DNA of 16,008 nucleotides from Lachnospiraceae bacterium. GTDB lineage: Bacteria; Bacillota; Clostridia; Lachnospirales; Lachnospiraceae. The stretch spans positions 1-16,008 of the forward strand of contig VSNJ01000087.1 of NCBI GenBank assembly GCA_009774235.1, written 5' to 3'. Below, piece by piece: positions 7,496 through 14,755 of the stretch (the stretch's first letter is position 1; every line of letters begins with the position of its first letter). The position numbers and the translations under genes are program-made. The notes beneath the pieces are model-generated. The model was not told the origin of the DNA. It was given only the letters and a program-made list of their open reading frames with translations, and did not search any database.

Positions 7496-7504
7496 ATTAT
7501 ATCA
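7496..7504 (-). promoter_or_regulatory. Extended -10 promoter of the HTH regulator
   Basis: On the minus strand the sequence reads TGATATAAT, a TGn extended -10 with a consensus TATAAT, about 60 bases before the regulator start. No good -35 was seen at standard spacing. A 10-bp direct repeat (AAAAAGTTAC at 7506-7515, AAAAAGCTAC at 7516-7525) lies directly upstream and could bind a regulator. Confidence 0.5.
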
Positions 7505-7583
7505 TAAAAAGTTACAAAAAGCTACAAAATATACTTTCCATTTTTGCAAAACCGGATGGAATGAAAAAAGTTGATACCATGAC

Positions 7584-7594
7584 CCTGTAACAGG
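7584..7594. promoter_or_regulatory. Short palindrome upstream of the methyltransferase gene, possible operator
   Basis: CCTGT-A-ACAGG is a perfect inverted repeat with one central base, too tight for an RNA hairpin and so more likely a protein site if functional. It lies 33 bases before the methyltransferase start, next to GTTGATAC (7570-7577), which recurs in the palindrome before the toxin-like gene. Confidence 0.35.
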
Positions 7595-7599
7595 CACAC

Positions 7600-7618
7600 A
7601 GGAGGCCGGTAAACCGGC
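7600..7618 (+). promoter_or_regulatory. Ribosome binding site with hairpin between it and the methyltransferase start
   Basis: AGGAGG (7600-7605) lies 22 bases before the ATG at 7628, too far for normal use. GCCGG (7605-7609) and CCGGC (7614-7618) form a GC-rich hairpin with a TAAA loop in between. Folding would either bring the site to about 8 bases from the ATG or mask its last G. Confidence 0.45.
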
Positions 7619-7627
7619 AGAAAGGGC

Positions 7628-8827
7628 ATGGTATATATGGAGAAATTAAAGCTTACAGCAAACATCCTGTTTTCTGGTATTGGCTGCCAGGAAAGGGGAC
7701 TGGAAAATTCAGGGGTGGTTGACCTTGATGTACTTGCAGTTTCGGAAATAGATAAGGAGGCAGTTTGTGGATATGCAGCAGTACACAAAGGACTTACACA
7801 GGAGATGGTTAACAGCTACAGTTTTTATCCAGATGAGGAGGAAATGATAAAGGAACTTACTGATAAAAATATCGGGTTTAATCCAGAGAAAGGAAAAGCT
7901 TATAACTGGAACAGAAACAGGAAAGACAAAGAGTACGAAACCAGGAAGCACTGGCTTGCAAACCGCCTGTGCCATAACCTTGGTGATATCAGCAGGATTG
8001 AAGCTCTGCCCATGGCGGATTTCTGGTCATGCAGTTTTCCATGTACTGATATCTCATGTGCAGGGAAAGGAAAGGGACTGGAAGAAAGCTCTGGCACAAG
8101 GAGTTCGCTTGTGTGGCAGGTCATGCGTCTGCTGGAAAGGGCAGTACAGGATGATACACAGCCGGAATACATCCTGTTTGAAAATGTAAAAGATTTAATA
8201 GGCAAATTCAAGCAGGATTTTGAAAAAATATTGGCTGCCTTGCACAGGCTTGGCTATAAAACATACTGGAATGTAATAAATGCAAAAAACTGTGGCATAC
8301 CCCAGACAAGGGAAAGGGTATTTATTGTCTGTATCAGGGAAGAAACCGGGCTTGGCAGGTATACTTTTCCGGTATCATTTGAGTGCAGTATGAAAGTTGG
8401 GGATATACTAAGCCCAGGCTCAGACATAAGCCATCCCATCCATGATAAAAGGCTGGTTGCACTTCTGGATACACTGGCTGGGGACGGTGTACCTTCTGGC
8501 ATGGCATTGCCTGTTGTACAAGATATTCCAGTAAATGAAAAAACAAAAAAGAAACATTATTCAGCACAAAGGCTTACACCAACGCAGTGCTTCCAGCTTA
8601 TGGGGCTTACACCAGAAGATGCAGATAAATGCAGGGGACTGGGAATAGCAAACAGCCAGCTCTGCAGGCAGGCGGGGAATGGGATTGTCACAAACTGCGT
8701 GCAGCTGCTGGGGGAACATTTATACAAGCTTGTGAAAGACCCGTCATTTGTGTGTACAGATGAAAGGATGAATGGAAAAACAGATGTTCCAGGAATTTGT
8801 AACCAGATGTATATGGAAACAGTATAA
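7628..8827 (+). CDS. DNA (cytosine-5-)-methyltransferase, orphan
   Basis: A 399-aa C5-cytosine methyltransferase that transfers a methyl group from S-adenosylmethionine to cytosine in DNA. The ordered motifs are clear: I, LFSGIG (14-19); IV, SFPCTDIS with catalytic Cys139; VI, ENV (185-187); VIII, QTRER (226-230); IX, RLTPTQCFQLMGL (315-327); X, QAGNGIV (348-354). Between motifs VIII and IX there are only about 85 residues, a short target-recognition region. A ~60-residue insertion (about 60-115) lies between motifs I and IV. No restriction enzyme was recognised nearby, so it looks like an orphan, phage-type enzyme. ATG 7628 is the longest start, and an in-frame ATG at 7637 is an alternative. 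The recognition sequence is unknown. Confidence 0.93.
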   Translation: MVYMEKLKLTANILFSGIGCQERGLENSGVVDLDVLAVSEIDKEAVCGYAAVHKGLTQEMVNSYSFYPDEEEMIKELTDKNIGFNPEKGKAYNWNRNRKDKEYETRKHWLANRLCHNLGDISRIEALPMADFWSCSFPCTDISCAGKGKGLEESSGTRSSLVWQVMRLLERAVQDDTQPEYILFENVKDLIGKFKQDFEKILAALHRLGYKTYWNVINAKNCGIPQTRERVFIVCIREETGLGRYTFPVSFECSMKVGDILSPGSDISHPIHDKRLVALLDTLAGDGVPSGMALPVVQDIPVNEKTKKKHYSAQRLTPTQCFQLMGLTPEDADKCRGLGIANSQLCRQAGNGIVTNCVQLLGEHLYKLVKDPSFVCTDERMNGKTDVPGICNQMYMETV

Positions 8828-8849
8828 CAACAGGAGGAGGAATTTTAAT

Positions 8850-10145
8850 ATGGGAAACAATATTTATTTGGAAGGCCAGTCTGGGACAGTAGCAATTCCA
8901 TGCAGTATAGGTGTATGTGATACAGGATATGGAAAATCAGTGGATATTATAAGGACAGAACTGAAAAATATAAAAAAGTCATTTGTCAGGATTGGATGGC
9001 ATTTGAAGCAGATAAAAGATAACAGCTGGTATCAAAAGGAAGGGTATAAAAACATATATGAATTTGCAAAAGAAAAGTTTAATATTTCCCAGCCAACAGC
9101 AACAAGGTTTATAAACATCTGCACTGAGTTTTCAGAAAATGGCAGTTCACCGGAGCTTGATGCCAGATACCAGGGTTATTCATTGTCGCAGCTGACAGAG
9201 ATGCTGAATGTTGGTGCAGATAAGAGGAAGGAAGTTACACCAGACATGACAGTAAGGGAAATCCGGGAGTTTAAGAGAAAAGACAGGAAATTACAAAAAT
9301 CCAGGACGGAGCAATTATCGGGACATACAGAACAGGATGAGTTTCATGCGGTGCCGCATGTAGATAGTATTTCCAAAGTATATATACAGGCAGTCCTGCT
9401 AGGGCTTAAAAATGATGAAGACCGCATGGAGTGGTTAGAAAATGTGGAGGACTGGGGGCTGTGGTATGTAGACCAGAATATCCATGCAGCATATTATAAG
9501 TATGATTTTCCAGATGGAAGCAGGCTTATAGCTGTGGAATATGGTTATGGTGAAAAGCTTTGTTCAGATAGTAAGAAATATAGTTATCATATGGTTTTTT
9601 CTGATATTTACTACAAAAAACATATGGAATCTGGGAAAAGTTCATCCTATTTTGGATACTATACAGAGCAGACGGCTGAAATTGGTACGCTGGTAGAGTT
9701 TATCAGGGAACTGCAGGAGGAAAACAGTGCAAATGTTGGCACATTGGAAGATAATGGTGGATATATTTCCAACGGATATATAATCATGGAGTTTGATCCA
9801 GACCATTTGGAAAAGGGGGATAACAAAAATAAAAGTTATGTGACAAGGCAGTATATAGAGTTTTATAAGAAAAATAATTATATACCGAAATATTTTAATG
9901 CAAAAGACAAAAAAGAAATTACAGACTATGCCCTGGCATTGACAACAAGCAGTGGCTCTTATACAGGGCTGGGTTCCATTATTGTTTTTGATGCATGGAA
10001 AGAAATGGAGAGAATTGATGAAAAACTGCTCCAGGGTGGCATTACATGGGAAGAGGCAGAGAGGACAGTCTGCAAAATATGGCGGGTTGCGAAGCCAGAG
10101 GAACAGGAAAAAATAAAGAAAAATTACAGGCAGGGTGTGGGCTAG
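8850..10145 (+). CDS. Uncharacterised protein with ParB/KorB-like helical DNA-binding N-terminal region
   Basis: The product is 431 aa from ATG 8850, chosen because AGGAGGAGG (8832-8840) lies 9 bases upstream. An in-frame ATG at 8772 would overlap the methyltransferase gene and lacks such a site. Residues ~30-175 are helical: a segment IGWHLKQIKDNSWYQKEGYKNIYEFAKEKFNISQPTATRFINI resembles the helix-turn-helix of DUF3102/ParB-like proteins from mobile elements, followed by SLSQLTEMLNV and a basic linker. The remaining ~250 residues are Tyr-rich and unrecognised (YKYDFPDGSRLIAVEYGYG). Because it starts 23 bp after the methyltransferase it is probably co-transcribed, which suggests a role in element maintenance or in controlling or partnering the methyltransferase. 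Neither role is proven. Confidence 0.75.
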   Translation: MGNNIYLEGQSGTVAIPCSIGVCDTGYGKSVDIIRTELKNIKKSFVRIGWHLKQIKDNSWYQKEGYKNIYEFAKEKFNISQPTATRFINICTEFSENGSSPELDARYQGYSLSQLTEMLNVGADKRKEVTPDMTVREIREFKRKDRKLQKSRTEQLSGHTEQDEFHAVPHVDSISKVYIQAVLLGLKNDEDRMEWLENVEDWGLWYVDQNIHAAYYKYDFPDGSRLIAVEYGYGEKLCSDSKKYSYHMVFSDIYYKKHMESGKSSSYFGYYTEQTAEIGTLVEFIRELQEENSANVGTLEDNGGYISNGYIIMEFDPDHLEKGDNKNKSYVTRQYIEFYKKNNYIPKYFNAKDKKEITDYALALTTSSGSYTGLGSIIVFDAWKEMERIDEKLLQGGITWEEAERTVCKIWRVAKPEEQEKIKKNYRQGVG

Positions 10146-10179
10146 GACAGGAAGGTTATACTTGTAATAGTATTTCTGG

Positions 10180-10227
10180 TTGACATAAGAAGGGTTTTGG
10201 AATATTATAAAAGTATCAGTTGATACT
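10180..10227 (+). promoter_or_regulatory. Consensus promoter with palindromic operator upstream of the toxin-antitoxin-like pair
   Basis: -35 TTGACA (10180-10185), 17-bp spacer, -10 TATTAT (10203-10208). Immediately downstream is a perfect inverted repeat AGTATCA-GT-TGATACT (10212-10227) covering the expected transcription start. A dimeric HTH protein bound there would block transcription. The antitoxin-like protein two genes on is the obvious candidate, as in autoregulated toxin-antitoxin operons. Confidence 0.7.
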
Positions 10228-10245
10228 ACAACAAAGGAGACTGGA

Positions 10246-10686
10246 TTGGCAGAAGAAACAAGAGAGCGGATTGAAAGCAGGTTAGAAGTAAAATCCTATA
10301 TACAAAATTTGAAGTATGCACTTAGTAATGGTGCAAAGATAAATTTCCAGGTACACAGGCTGGTTGACAGGCAGAGGGATGAAAAATTTACCAACCAGTA
10401 TACAATGGATAAATTATTCCCAGATGAAAATCCGGTGGATGCCTTGAAAAGGGAACTAATGACCCTCACTGAAGAAGAATATATAAGGACAGTTACAGAC
10501 ACCAGGTTTCCAAAAAGAAGTGAGATGAGGGAATTTGGGAAAGTTTACAATGGCAGGGATGATGTATATATCAAAATCAGGGTGGAACTGCTTGGCATGT
10601 ATGGGTACTCAGCAGCTTTTGTGATGTCTTTCCATTTTGCAGAAAGGGCATTTACACCAGTGATGTTCCCATACAGGAAGGACTGA
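10246..10686 (+). CDS. Putative MqsR-like toxin of a type II toxin-antitoxin pair
   Basis: A 146-aa protein with TTG start at 10246, set by AAAGGAG ending 6 bases upstream. The region LTEEEYIRTVTDTRFPKRSEMREFGKVYNGRDDVYIKIRVEL...AFVMSFHF resembles by eye the MqsR mRNA interferase pattern (LSESDFYKSMTT...W.DVYRP.....VYLKI.....LIVSF). MqsR belongs to the RelE-like fold and cleaves mRNA. It lies upstream of an MqsA-HTH/Panacea gene, the toxin-first order of mqsRA, with a 14-bp gap. About 45 extra residues at the N-terminus are unlike classical MqsR (98 aa). The toxin assignment rests mostly on neighbour and pattern. An unrelated Panacea-paired toxin is the alternative. Confidence 0.6.
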   Translation: MAEETRERIESRLEVKSYIQNLKYALSNGAKINFQVHRLVDRQRDEKFTNQYTMDKLFPDENPVDALKRELMTLTEEEYIRTVTDTRFPKRSEMREFGKVYNGRDDVYIKIRVELLGMYGYSAAFVMSFHFAERAFTPVMFPYRKD

Positions 10687-10700
10687 AAGGGGGTGTTTTC

Positions 10701-11729
10701 ATGGATATGGAAGTGGTTTACAGCAGGAAATGTCTGTGTACCTGCTGCATGGAAGAACATGAGGTGAAAACAGTCCGTGTAATAGAACGGGCCAGTTTTA
10801 AGGATGTACCAGTGGAGTATGAAGCGGTATATTTTTATTGTGATGAAGCAGAAGAATTATATATGGATGAAGAACAGGCAGGCCGGAATGCTGTTGCTGT
10901 CAGGGATGCTTACAGGAAATCACAGGGGCTTCTTACTTCTGGGGAAATTGTTGCTATCCGCAGGAAGTATGGCATCAGCCAGAAAGACCTCTGTACCCTT
11001 CTGGGATGGGGAGGCAAGACTATAACCAGGTATGAGGGGTACCAGGTACAGGATAAGGCACATGACACTATATTGAAAAAAATCGGACATGACCCTGGAT
11101 GGTTTCTGGACCTGCTAAAAGGTGCAGAAGACAGCCTTTTGGTGGAATCTTACCATAAATATTTTGAAACAGCTGCAGCCCTTTATGAAGATAACCAGGA
11201 CAGTTACCTGAGAAGGGCGATTGAAGCAAGGTATGCAAAAATCCAGGGTAACAGCATGCTCCAGGGGAATACTGCACTTTCTTTGGATAAAGTTGTGGAT
11301 GTAATACGGTATTTTGCTGCTGCAGACAAAGTGACCAGCCTGTATAAGGTAAAACTGATGAAACTGATGTGGTATTCAGACCAGCTTTCTTATAAAAGGA
11401 GGGGCAGCGCAATAACAGGCCTTGCATACCAGGCCCTGCCTATGGGGGCAGTCCCGGTAGGGCATGGTTCAATTATAAACCTGAAAGGGGTTCCTTGCGA
11501 AGAAGTAGATATGGGGGAAACATATGCATACCACTTCAGCCTGCAGGAAGCATCTGCTTATCCTGCACTTAATTATGTGGATAAAGAAATACTGGATATG
11601 GTTATCAGGAAGCTTGGGAAAATGACAAAAAGGGAGATTGTGGAATTTATGCACAAGGAAAAGGCATATACAGAAACTGCACAAGGGGATATTATCAGGT
11701 ATAAGTATGCAGACAGCCTGCAGATATGA
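10701..11729 (+). CDS. MqsA-type HTH / Panacea (DUF4065, SocA-like) antitoxin
   Basis: The 342-aa product has three parts. Residues 1-60 are an MqsA-like zinc-finger region, with CLCTCC (11-16) and a lone Cys47. The second CxxC is degenerate (CDEA), so metal binding is uncertain. Residues ~80-115 are an HTH of the MqsA/XRE type (LTSGEIVAIRRKYGISQKDLCTLLGWG, then TITRYEG). Residues ~195-330 match the Panacea/DUF4065 domain (VVDVIRYF...YKVKLMKLMWYSDQLSYKRRG, ALPMGAVP). Panacea proteins neutralise a range of neighbouring toxins, and the HTH would repress the operon at the palindrome at 10212. The ATG follows AAAGGGGGTG. Confidence 0.85.
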   Translation: MDMEVVYSRKCLCTCCMEEHEVKTVRVIERASFKDVPVEYEAVYFYCDEAEELYMDEEQAGRNAVAVRDAYRKSQGLLTSGEIVAIRRKYGISQKDLCTLLGWGGKTITRYEGYQVQDKAHDTILKKIGHDPGWFLDLLKGAEDSLLVESYHKYFETAAALYEDNQDSYLRRAIEARYAKIQGNSMLQGNTALSLDKVVDVIRYFAAADKVTSLYKVKLMKLMWYSDQLSYKRRGSAITGLAYQALPMGAVPVGHGSIINLKGVPCEEVDMGETYAYHFSLQEASAYPALNYVDKEILDMVIRKLGKMTKREIVEFMHKEKAYTETAQGDIIRYKYADSLQI

Positions 11730-11757
11730 ATATATGCTGGCAGGATTACAGGTTTTC

Positions 11758-11803
11758 AAAGAACATCAGGAAAAGGTATTTACAGCTTTTTCTGATGTTC
11801 TTT
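11758..11803 (+). terminator. Strong hairpin terminator after the antitoxin gene
   Basis: AAAGAACATCAGGAAAAG (11758-11775) pairs along all 18 positions (one G-U) with 11786-11803, leaving a 10-base loop. The right arm ends in a short T run and the left arm starts with As, so it could work in both directions. It lies 29 bases after the stop codon. Confidence 0.75.
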
Positions 11804-12525
11804 AATCTGGAGGGGTTTTCTTATATTGGGTGCATGAAAAAAATAACTGGTATTTCTTCTGCGTTTTTCTTTTATTTTCCTGCCTTATTTAGATGGAAGG
11901 TATTTGTTTTAAAAAAAATTCTGGTATGTAATACAACTGCTATAAATTAATAAAAAACATAAAAAGAATAGGATTTTAATGAATAGAATATAAAGTGGCT
12001 TAAAAAAGTTTATAAACATCTGCCTGAAAGCTCTGCTGGGACATTTGTGAGGATTAGCAGGAATATGGTTTTAACATAGAACTTGTTCTATAAATCTGAT
12101 AATGGTATCTGGTTATATTATATGAGGATATGAAAACTAAATTTTTGTGTTTTACCAGTAAATATGGAATTTTCTATATGCAGTCTGCTGCCCTGTAGAC
12201 TTTACATATATAGTTAAGCTTGTATTTGTTGCAAGCAGGAAAATCTTCCTCTTTTTTTCTGTTTATATATTTCATCTTTAAATTTATATCAAGAATTTCC
12301 AGCAGTTCCCAAAAGGCAAAATGTATTAAAAAGTAAATGAAGATGTTTTTTTGGATGGACTATAAAGAGGATTACAGAGTGTTACCAGAATGTGTATTGA
12401 AGTATTATGAGGATAATTTTATGGATTAGGTGGATAGTAATGGTTTCTATATAAAAATTGCTCTGTGAGGCTTAGAATGTCTATGATATAACGGTTAATA
12501 GAAAAAAATGATATAAATAATTTGA
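11804..12525. other. Gene-poor AT-rich stretch
   Basis: No supportable gene in about 720 bases. Seen inside: a perfect palindrome at 12076-12091; a weak terminator-like AGGAA/TTCCT hairpin with a T7 run at 12237-12258; and a 30-codon frame (12337-12429) without a convincing ribosome binding site. It is probably a degraded junction between the toxin-antitoxin module and the nested transposons. Confidence 0.6.
12076..12091. promoter_or_regulatory. Perfect 16-bp palindrome, possible protein-binding site
   Basis: ATAGAAC-TT-GTTCTAT is a perfect inverted repeat. GAAC and GTTC half-sites recall Gram-positive LexA boxes, but the spacing is 2 instead of 4 and no gene follows closely. Confidence 0.25.
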
Positions 12526-12880
12526 GAACTTGTTGAAAAGGACGGCTATACACGGAGTTATGGCAGTTTTAAGCGTACTGCATCACGGCTTAGGGAATTG
12601 AAACCTGCAAAAAAGAAGAAAAAGAAACAGAAACTGAAACCGTATAAACGGGCAGATTACCCAGGCCAGAAAATACAAATTGATGTGAAATATGCGCCAA
12701 CGTATTGTGTTGTGGATGGGAAAAAATACTACCAGTATAAAACAGTGGATGAATGCAGCCGATGGACATACAGGGAAATGTATGAGGAACACAGCACATA
12801 CAGTTCCAGGGACTTTCTGGAGAAACTGGTACAACTTGCACCATTTCCAATACATGAGGTACAGACGGACAACGGAATCA
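12526..12880 (+). pseudogene. rve-type (DDE integrase core) transposase fragment
   Basis: The frame is open from just after a stop at 12523 and has no start codon at its 5' edge, reading EKDGYTRSYGSFKRTASRLREL, a Lys-rich linker, PGQKIQIDVKYAP and DECSRWTYREMYEEHS, then VQTDNG. This is the first half of an integrase-core transposase of the IS481/IS3 type, with D in QIDVKY and D in QTDNG as two of the three catalytic acids. The ISAs1 element cuts in just after the DNG. Rejoining to 14360 restores QTDNGIDF, the expected next residues. The N-terminal HTH and the third catalytic acid are missing, so it is non-functional. Confidence 0.75.
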
Positions 12881-12940
12881 GGATAACCGCATAAAATAAA
12901 TATTTTATAAAACCAAATGAAAAATAAATATTTTCTTTAT

Positions 12941-12969
12941 TTACCAGTAATGTATATTCCTGGTATAAT
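12941..12969 (+). promoter_or_regulatory. Transposase promoter inside ISAs1 element
   Basis: TTACCA (12941-12946), 17-bp spacer, TATAAT (12964-12969) with TGG just before it, giving an extended -10. The -10 lies inside the left arm of the inverted repeat at 12959-12991, so the predicted transcript start falls beyond that arm. Confidence 0.55.
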
Positions 12970-12991
12970 CTTTAATAAAGATTATACCAGG
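12959..12991 (+). promoter_or_regulatory. Inverted repeat masking the transposase ribosome binding site
   Basis: Perfect 15-bp arms (12959-12973 and 12977-12991) with a 3-base AAT loop. The right arm ends within the AGGAGG (12989-12994) of the transposase gene. Transcripts entering from outside would carry both arms and hide the ribosome binding site. Transcripts from the internal promoter would lack the left arm. Confidence 0.7.
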
Positions 12992-12999
12992 AGGGAATT

Positions 13000-13383
13000 A
13001 TGGCACGCAAAGCAGGAAAAATTGGAGATATACAGGAAAAATTAAAAAATTACCATATTGGGATAAAAGATATTGCAGGGAATGATATTTTTATCCAGTG
13101 TCTTTCAAAAGAGGCAGCAAAAGTACCAGATTACAGGCATCCATCTTATATAAAACACAAACTCCAGGATATACTTTCAATATGTATCCTGGGGTTTCTT
13201 GCAGACTGCAATGAATGGGAAGAAATAGCAGATTTTGCACGCCAGAAAGAAAAGTGGCTTAAAAAATACCTGGAATTTCCTAATGGTGTACCATCTTCTG
13301 ATACCATAAGGATAGTGGCAGGGAACATTGATGCATCATATTTTTACCAGGCTGTTGTACAGTCACTTGAAGGGGGCTGGTAA
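13000..13383 (+). pseudogene. ISAs1-family transposase, N-terminal frame
   Basis: A 127-aa frame covering the DDE_Tnp_1-associated N-terminal domain: HPSYIKHKLQDILSICILGFLADCNEWEEIADF and NGVPSSDTIRIVAGNIDASYF. The start ATG follows AGGAGG by 5 bases. It ends early at TAA 13381-13383, directly after GAA GGG GGC TGG. One more G in the G5 run (13372-13376) would join it to the downstream frame as EGGLVNDVQAAVMGQ, giving a normal-length transposase of about 425 residues. This is therefore a single-base frameshift: mutation, sequencing error or slippage. ISAs1 elements normally use one continuous frame, so mutation is favoured. Confidence 0.85.
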
Positions 13384-13403
13384 ATGATGTACAGGCTGCT
13401 GTT

Positions 13404-14297
13404 ATGGGACAGGACCAGGAAAAGGAAATACTGTGTATGGATGGTAAGGAAAGCAGGGGTTCAAAAAGGATACAAGGGAATAATGGTGCTGTAAAACCAT
13501 TACAGTCATTAAATTTGTATTCATCAGGCTGTGGTTTTTGTATAGGACAGGAATTTATAAAAGAAAAAACAAATGAAATCCCAGCAGGGCCAGTCCTGCT
13601 GGGAAGAATAGATTTAAAAGGGAAAGTTGTGACGTGGGATGCCCTTAATACACAAAAAGAAACTGTTGCGGCAGTTATCAGGGGAAAAGGGGATTATGTG
13701 GCAGCATTAAAAGGAAACCATCCTTTGTTTTATAAAGAAGTGCAGGAATATTTTTCAAAAGAAAAACTGGAGGAGCTGGAAGAAATGCCAGGACATTATA
13801 AAAAAACAATTGAAAAAGAACATGGAGGCATAGTATCAAGGGAATATTACCAGACAGATGAAACACAGTGGTATGAAGACAAAAAGAAGTGGAAATGGCT
13901 TGCAACATTTGGTATGGTAAAAAAGAAACTGGAAAAACCAGATGGCACGGCAGTGGAAGAAAGAAGGTATTACATAAGCAGCCTGCCAGTGGATGTGGAA
14001 CTTTTTTCAAAAGCAGTAAGAGGGCACTGGGGAGTAGAAAACCAGCTCCACTGGCATCTGGATTTTACATTTAAGGATGATTACAATACAACAGCAGAAA
14101 AAACATGTGCTAAAAACATGCATATGTTAAAGAAGATAGCACTGGCAATACTGCGCATTGTACAGACATTGTACAGCCAGAGCTTGAAAAGAATAAGGAA
14201 AACAATAGCAAGGGACTGTGAAAAAGAACTGGAAAATATATTGTCAGCATTATCAGCAGATGCTATAAAGTCAGCATTATATAAAGCATCAAACTAA
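13404..14297 (+). pseudogene. ISAs1-family transposase, catalytic C-terminal frame
   Basis: A 297-aa frame holding the DDE_Tnp_1 catalytic core. The likely acids are D in LCMDGKESRGS, D in VVTWDALNTQ and E in RGHWGVENQLHWHLDF, a hallmark H-repeat/ISAs1 ending followed by FKDDYNTTAEKTCAKNM. The ATG at 13404 has no ribosome binding site, and the frame is open further upstream to the G5 run, so translation would need frameshifting from the gene at 13000. All catalytic motifs are intact, so the lesion seems recent. The gene ends 37 bases before the right inverted repeat. Confidence 0.88.
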
Positions 14298-14353
14298 AAA
14301 ACCAGGTTATAAAACATTTTTATTGGTAATAACTTTTTATGCGGTTATCCTGA

Positions 14354-14755
14354 AAAGGAATTGATTTTGTTTGTGTTTATTTCCAAAGTGTGGTAAAATA
14401 AAAAATAATGGATATTTTGTCATGCAAAAGCAACTAAAGCTTAACTCAGTAAACCATAATTCCTATACATTTAGTATTTTGCACAGTTTAGAAGTTTTTA
14501 GGCAAATCCTTTAAATCTTGTGTGGCAAATGGCTATTTTGTGTTTACTACTGTATCACTGCTTTGAATGTACAGTTAACTGGCAAAATATTCCAATTTGC
14601 CACTCATCCACAATCACATTTATTTGTTAAGGGGGTGTATGCATTTGAGAATTTTTTTAGGTTAAATCGTAAGCGTTTACCACACGTCAGGAACTATTGG
14701 AGTGTATCTAACGTAAACCAAATATGTTATGCATCGAAGAAAGGATTGGAAGCCT
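14354..14755. promoter_or_regulatory. Upstream region of the surface-protein gene
   Basis: About 400 bases with no supportable gene. The first bases continue the interrupted transposase fragment for only a few residues (GIDF). GTGGCAAAT (14522-14530) and ATTTGCCAC (14595-14603) form a perfect inverted repeat 64 bases apart. GTAAGCGTTTAC (14669-14680) resembles the core of a CcpA catabolite-response (cre) site. Promoter elements were not assigned with confidence. Confidence 0.4.

Larger units (their letters stand above)
12878..14353 (+). mobile_element. ISAs1-family insertion sequence, 1476 bp
   Basis: Perfect 19-bp inverted repeats, TCAGGATAACCGCATAAAA at 12878-12896 and its complement at 14335-14353, bound an element carrying an ISAs1 transposase. 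Flanks AACGGAA (12871-12877) and AAAGGAA (14354-14360) look like a target duplication with one mismatch. The element is inserted into the rve-type transposase fragment, giving a nested arrangement. Confidence 0.92.

Noticed and set aside
8772..8849. N-terminal extension of the 431-aa protein from ATG 8772
   Set aside because: It overlaps the methyltransferase 3' end and lacks a ribosome binding site, while ATG 8850 has AGGAGGAGG at good spacing.
11726..11950. 74-codon open frame after the antitoxin gene
   Set aside because: It runs through the terminator hairpin, overlaps the antitoxin stop, has no ribosome binding site and reads as low-complexity Phe/Lys-rich sequence.
12076..12091. LexA/SOS box
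   Set aside because: Half-sites GAAC and GTTC are present, but the spacing is 2 instead of the 4 bases of the Gram-positive consensus and no gene lies just downstream.
12337..12429. 30-codon frame starting MKMFFWMDYKED
   Set aside because: No convincing ribosome binding site or promoter, and no recognisable similarity; it may be a decayed coding remnant but cannot be supported as a gene.
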